NCBI GenBank assembly: GCA_913776795.1
Contig: CAJYRH010000379.1
Coordinates: 1-9,624, forward strand
Reading direction: 5' to 3'
Length of the DNA: 9,624 bases
From: an uncultured Pseudorhodoferax sp.
Lineage (GTDB): Bacteria > Pseudomonadota > Gammaproteobacteria > Burkholderiales > Burkholderiaceae
The first letter of the stretch is position 1, and every line of letters begins with the position of its first letter. Shown piece after piece: positions 6,516 through 9,624 of the stretch. A model generated the notes under the pieces. That model was given only the letters and a program-made list of their open reading frames with translations, did no database searches and was not told the origin of the DNA. The position numbers were made by a program, and so were the translations under genes.

Positions 6516-7451
6516 ATGGGCTTTCTTCTCCGACGCATTCTGGCCACGTTCCCGGTCATGGCCGTGGTGGCCGTCCTGGTGTTCCTGCTGATCCACCTGT
6601 CGCCGGGCGACCCGGCCGCGTTGATCGCGGGGGACCTCGCCACCGGCGAGGACATCCGCAAGCTGCGCAGCGCCCTGGGGCTCGATCTGCCGCTGTGGCA
6701 GCAGTTCGGGCTGTGGATCGGGCGCCTGCTCACCGGCGACCTGGGCACGTCCATCTTCACGCAGGTGCCCGTCACCACGCTGCTGGCCCAACGGCTGGAG
6801 CCGACGTTGTCGATGACCGTGCTGACCATGGCGATCACGCTGGTGCTGGCCGTGCCCCTGGGCACGCTGGCAGCGTACCGCGCCGGCACCTGGATCGACC
6901 GGCTGGTCATGGTGTTCGCGGTGCTGGCGTTTTCGGTGCCGGTGTTCCTGGTGGGCTATCTGCTGATCTACGCGTTCGCCGTGCAGCTGCCGTGGTTCCC
7001 GGTGCAGGGCTACACGCGCCTGTCCGACGGCGTCGGCCCCTGGCTGCGCAGCGTGGTGCTGCCGTGCACGAACCTCTCGCTGTTCTACATCGCGCTGGTC
7101 ACGCGCATGACGCGCGCCACGGTGCTGGAGGTGCTGCACGAGGACTACATCCGCACGGCACGCGCCAAGGGCCTGGGCGTGCTGGCCGTGCTCGGCCACG
7201 CGCTGCGCAACGCGGCGATCCCGATCGCCACGACGGTCGGCGTGGGCGTCGCCATGCTGATCGGCGGCGTGGTGGTCACCGAGACGGTGTTCGCCATCCC
7301 TGGCGTCGGCCGCCTGGTCATCGAATCCGTGCAGCGCCACGACTACCCGGTGATCCAGAGCGTGCTGCTGGTCTCCGCCGCGGTCTATGTGCTGGTCAAT
7401 CTGCTGATCGACCTGAGCTACCGCCTGTTCGATCCGCGCATCCAGTACTGA
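6516..7451 (+). CDS. Peptide-type ABC transporter permease (DppB-like)
   Basis: A 311-residue inner-membrane permease, first of the two that form the transport channel. Hydrophobic segments lie near residues 8-28, 97-121, 130-155, 178-200, 233-260 and 279-304, the six expected for DppB/OppB. The block IHLSPGDPA follows the first segment as usual. The cytoplasmic EAA loop that contacts the ATPases begins at E205 (EVLHEDYIRTARAKGLG). The family C-terminus is intact (YRLFDPRIQY). It starts 30 bp after the binding-protein stop with no hairpin between them and no clear Shine-Dalgarno sequence. Confidence 0.95.
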   Translation: MGFLLRRILATFPVMAVVAVLVFLLIHLSPGDPAALIAGDLATGEDIRKLRSALGLDLPLWQQFGLWIGRLLTGDLGTSIFTQVPVTTLLAQRLEPTLSMTVLTMAITLVLAVPLGTLAAYRAGTWIDRLVMVFAVLAFSVPVFLVGYLLIYAFAVQLPWFPVQGYTRLSDGVGPWLRSVVLPCTNLSLFYIALVTRMTRATVLEVLHEDYIRTARAKGLGVLAVLGHALRNAAIPIATTVGVGVAMLIGGVVVTETVFAIPGVGRLVIESVQRHDYPVIQSVLLVSAAVYVLVNLLIDLSYRLFDPRIQY

Positions 7452-7490
7452 CCCCATGGACACCTTGTTGCAAGAGCCCGGGACCTGAAC

Positions 7491-8393
7491 ATGTCGACGT
7501 CCATCCCTGTGATCGAGGCGCCCGCGCAGGGCGCGGCGGCGCCGCAAGAGCCGCCCTTCGCACCGCCGCGCCTGCGCTGGCTGCGCAAGCACCCCACGCT
7601 GTTCATCGGCGCGCTGCTGCTGCTGGCGGTCACGGCGCTGTCCCTCGCCGCGCCCTGGATCGCCACGCACGACCCGGCCGACATGGACGTGCTCGCGCGC
7701 ATGCAGCCGCCGTCGGCGGAACACTACTTCGGCACCGACGCACTGGGCCGCGACGTGTTCAGCCGTGCGGTGTGGGGCGGGCGCGTGTCGATGGTGGTGG
7801 GCGCCAGCGTTGCCGTGCTCGCCATCGTCTTCGGCGTGCTGCTCGGCCTGGTGGCGGGCTTCGTGCGCTGGACCGACGGCCCGCTGATGCGCGTGATGGA
7901 TGGCCTGATGGCCATTCCCGGCATCCTGCTGGCCATCGCGCTGATGGCGGTCACCCGCGCCAGCCTGACCACCGTGATCGTGGCCATCGCCATCCCCGAG
8001 ATTCCCCGCGTGGTGCGGCTGGTGCGCTCGCTGGCGCTGGGCCTGCGCGAACAGATGTTCGTCGAGGCGGCCCACGCGGTGGGCACCCGGCTGCCGGTGA
8101 TCCTGTGGCGCCATGTGCTGCCCAACATCGTGGCGCCGCTGACGGTGCAGGCCACCTTCGTCGCTGCGTCGGCGGTGCTGACCGAAGCGGTGCTCTCGTT
8201 CCTGGGCGTGGGCGTGCCATCGCAGATCCCGAGCTGGGGGAACATGATGGCCGAGGGGCGCAACTTCGTCGCCGTGGCCTTCCACGTCATCCTGTACCCG
8301 GGCCTCTTGCTCGCCGCCACCGTGCTGGCCATCAACATGCTGGGCGACGGCTTGCGCGACGCGCTCGACCCGCGCCTGGCGCACCAACTCTGA
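7491..8393 (+). CDS. Peptide-type ABC transporter permease (DppC-like)
   Basis: A 300-residue inner-membrane permease that pairs with the DppB-like protein. A proline/alanine-rich cytoplasmic N-terminus (about 35 residues) precedes the first membrane segment (near 37-58, [20 protein letters not shown]). The OppC-family block [15 protein letters not shown] follows. The EAA loop begins at E192 ([20 protein letters not shown]), then comes the usual [18 protein letters not shown] end. Length and features are normal for DppC. ATG 7491 is 39 bp after the previous stop. The gap holds only a 10-codon ATG frame (7456-7488) that I do not consider a gene. Confidence 0.95.
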   Translation: MSTSIPVIEAPAQGAAAPQEPPFAPPRLRWLRKHPTLFIGALLLLAVTALSLAAPWIATHDPADMDVLARMQPPSAEHYFGTDALGRDVFSRAVWGGRVSMVVGASVAVLAIVFGVLLGLVAGFVRWTDGPLMRVMDGLMAIPGILLAIALMAVTRASLTTVIVAIAIPEIPRVVRLVRSLALGLREQMFVEAAHAVGTRLPVILWRHVLPNIVAPLTVQATFVAASAVLTEAVLSFLGVGVPSQIPSWGNMMAEGRNFVAVAFHVILYPGLLLAATVLAINMLGDGLRDALDPRLAHQL

Positions 8394-8418
8394 CGGCGCT
8401 GCAGGCCAGCGTCACGCC

Positions 8419-9458
<1,040 letters not shown>

Positions 9459-9462
<4 letters not shown>

Positions 9463-9624
9463 CGACGACTCTGCTCGAGGTGCGCGACCTCAGGAAGCAC
9501 TATGCCAGCCCCAAGCGCTGGCTGCAGCCGGCGCGGCCAGCGGTGCGGGCGGTCGACGGCGTCTCCTTCTCGGTCGCGCGCGGCGAGACCCTTTCCCTGG
9601 TCGGCGAATCGGGCTGCGGCAAGA
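9459..9624 (+). CDS. Peptide-type ABC transporter ATPase (DppF-like), 3' truncated by the window end
   Basis: The first 55 codons of the second transporter ATPase, starting in a 4-base ATGA overlap with the preceding gene. The visible protein runs [18 protein letters not shown], then a typical DppF/OppF insertion ([19 protein letters not shown]). It ends inside Walker A at LVGESGCGK. The insertion after the first strand and the position as last transporter gene mark it as DppF-like rather than a repeat of DppD. Signature, Walker B and C-terminal extension lie beyond the window. Confidence 0.9.

Noticed and set aside
7456..7488. Ten-codon ATG frame (MDTLLQEPGT) between the two permease genes
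   Set aside because: It has no ribosome binding site and is too short to distinguish from chance. A leader or coupling role cannot be supported.
4752..8387. Very long - strand frame (1211 codons) opposite the transporter genes
   Set aside because: The translation is dominated by H, R, Q, A and G with no recognisable domain, and it lies antisense to three well-supported genes and the control region. It is a codon-bias shadow.

Overview
The window suggests a high-GC betaproteobacterium, most likely Burkholderiales (Comamonadaceae or Alcaligenaceae type). This is inferred from the dense G/C-rich coding, the codon use and the close resemblance of the deacylase to D-aminoacylases of Alcaligenes/Achromobacter. 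No taxonomic search was possible. All nine coding regions fit one theme: uptake and breakdown of D-amino acids or of N-acylated or peptide-linked forms of them.

Layout. The left block (1-3973, + strand) holds a PLP-dependent D-amino acid deaminase of the DSD1/D-serine dehydratase family, cut at its 5' end, then an N-acyl-D-amino-acid deacylase with its full metal-ligand set, then an FAD-dependent D-amino acid oxidoreductase (DadA/DAO family). A converging XRE-cupin regulator (4017-4670, - strand) follows. Next is an AT-rich divergent control region (4671-4907) with two copies of a TTGCG...CAAAT element, one overlapping a possible promoter. The right block (4908-9624, + strand) is a five-gene peptide-type ABC transporter: binding protein, two permeases and two ATPases, the last cut by the window end.

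How it may work together (inference). The binding protein captures an N-acyl-D-amino acid or a D-residue-containing peptide in the periplasm and the ABC transporter imports it. The cytoplasmic deacylase, which has no signal peptide, releases the free D-amino acid. The PLP enzyme (hydroxy-D-amino acids) and the FAD enzyme (other D-amino acids) then convert it to 2-oxo acid and ammonia. The XRE-cupin protein probably senses a substrate or product and controls the transporter from the divergent region. The families are individually well known. The joint arrangement and the operator are the parts worth testing; I see no wholly novel system.

Both window edges look like assembly ends. Bases 1-30 are an exact reverse complement of bases 55-84, a fold-back that is probably artefactual. 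The right edge stops exactly at the end of a 25-bp exact direct repeat shared by the two ATPase genes.
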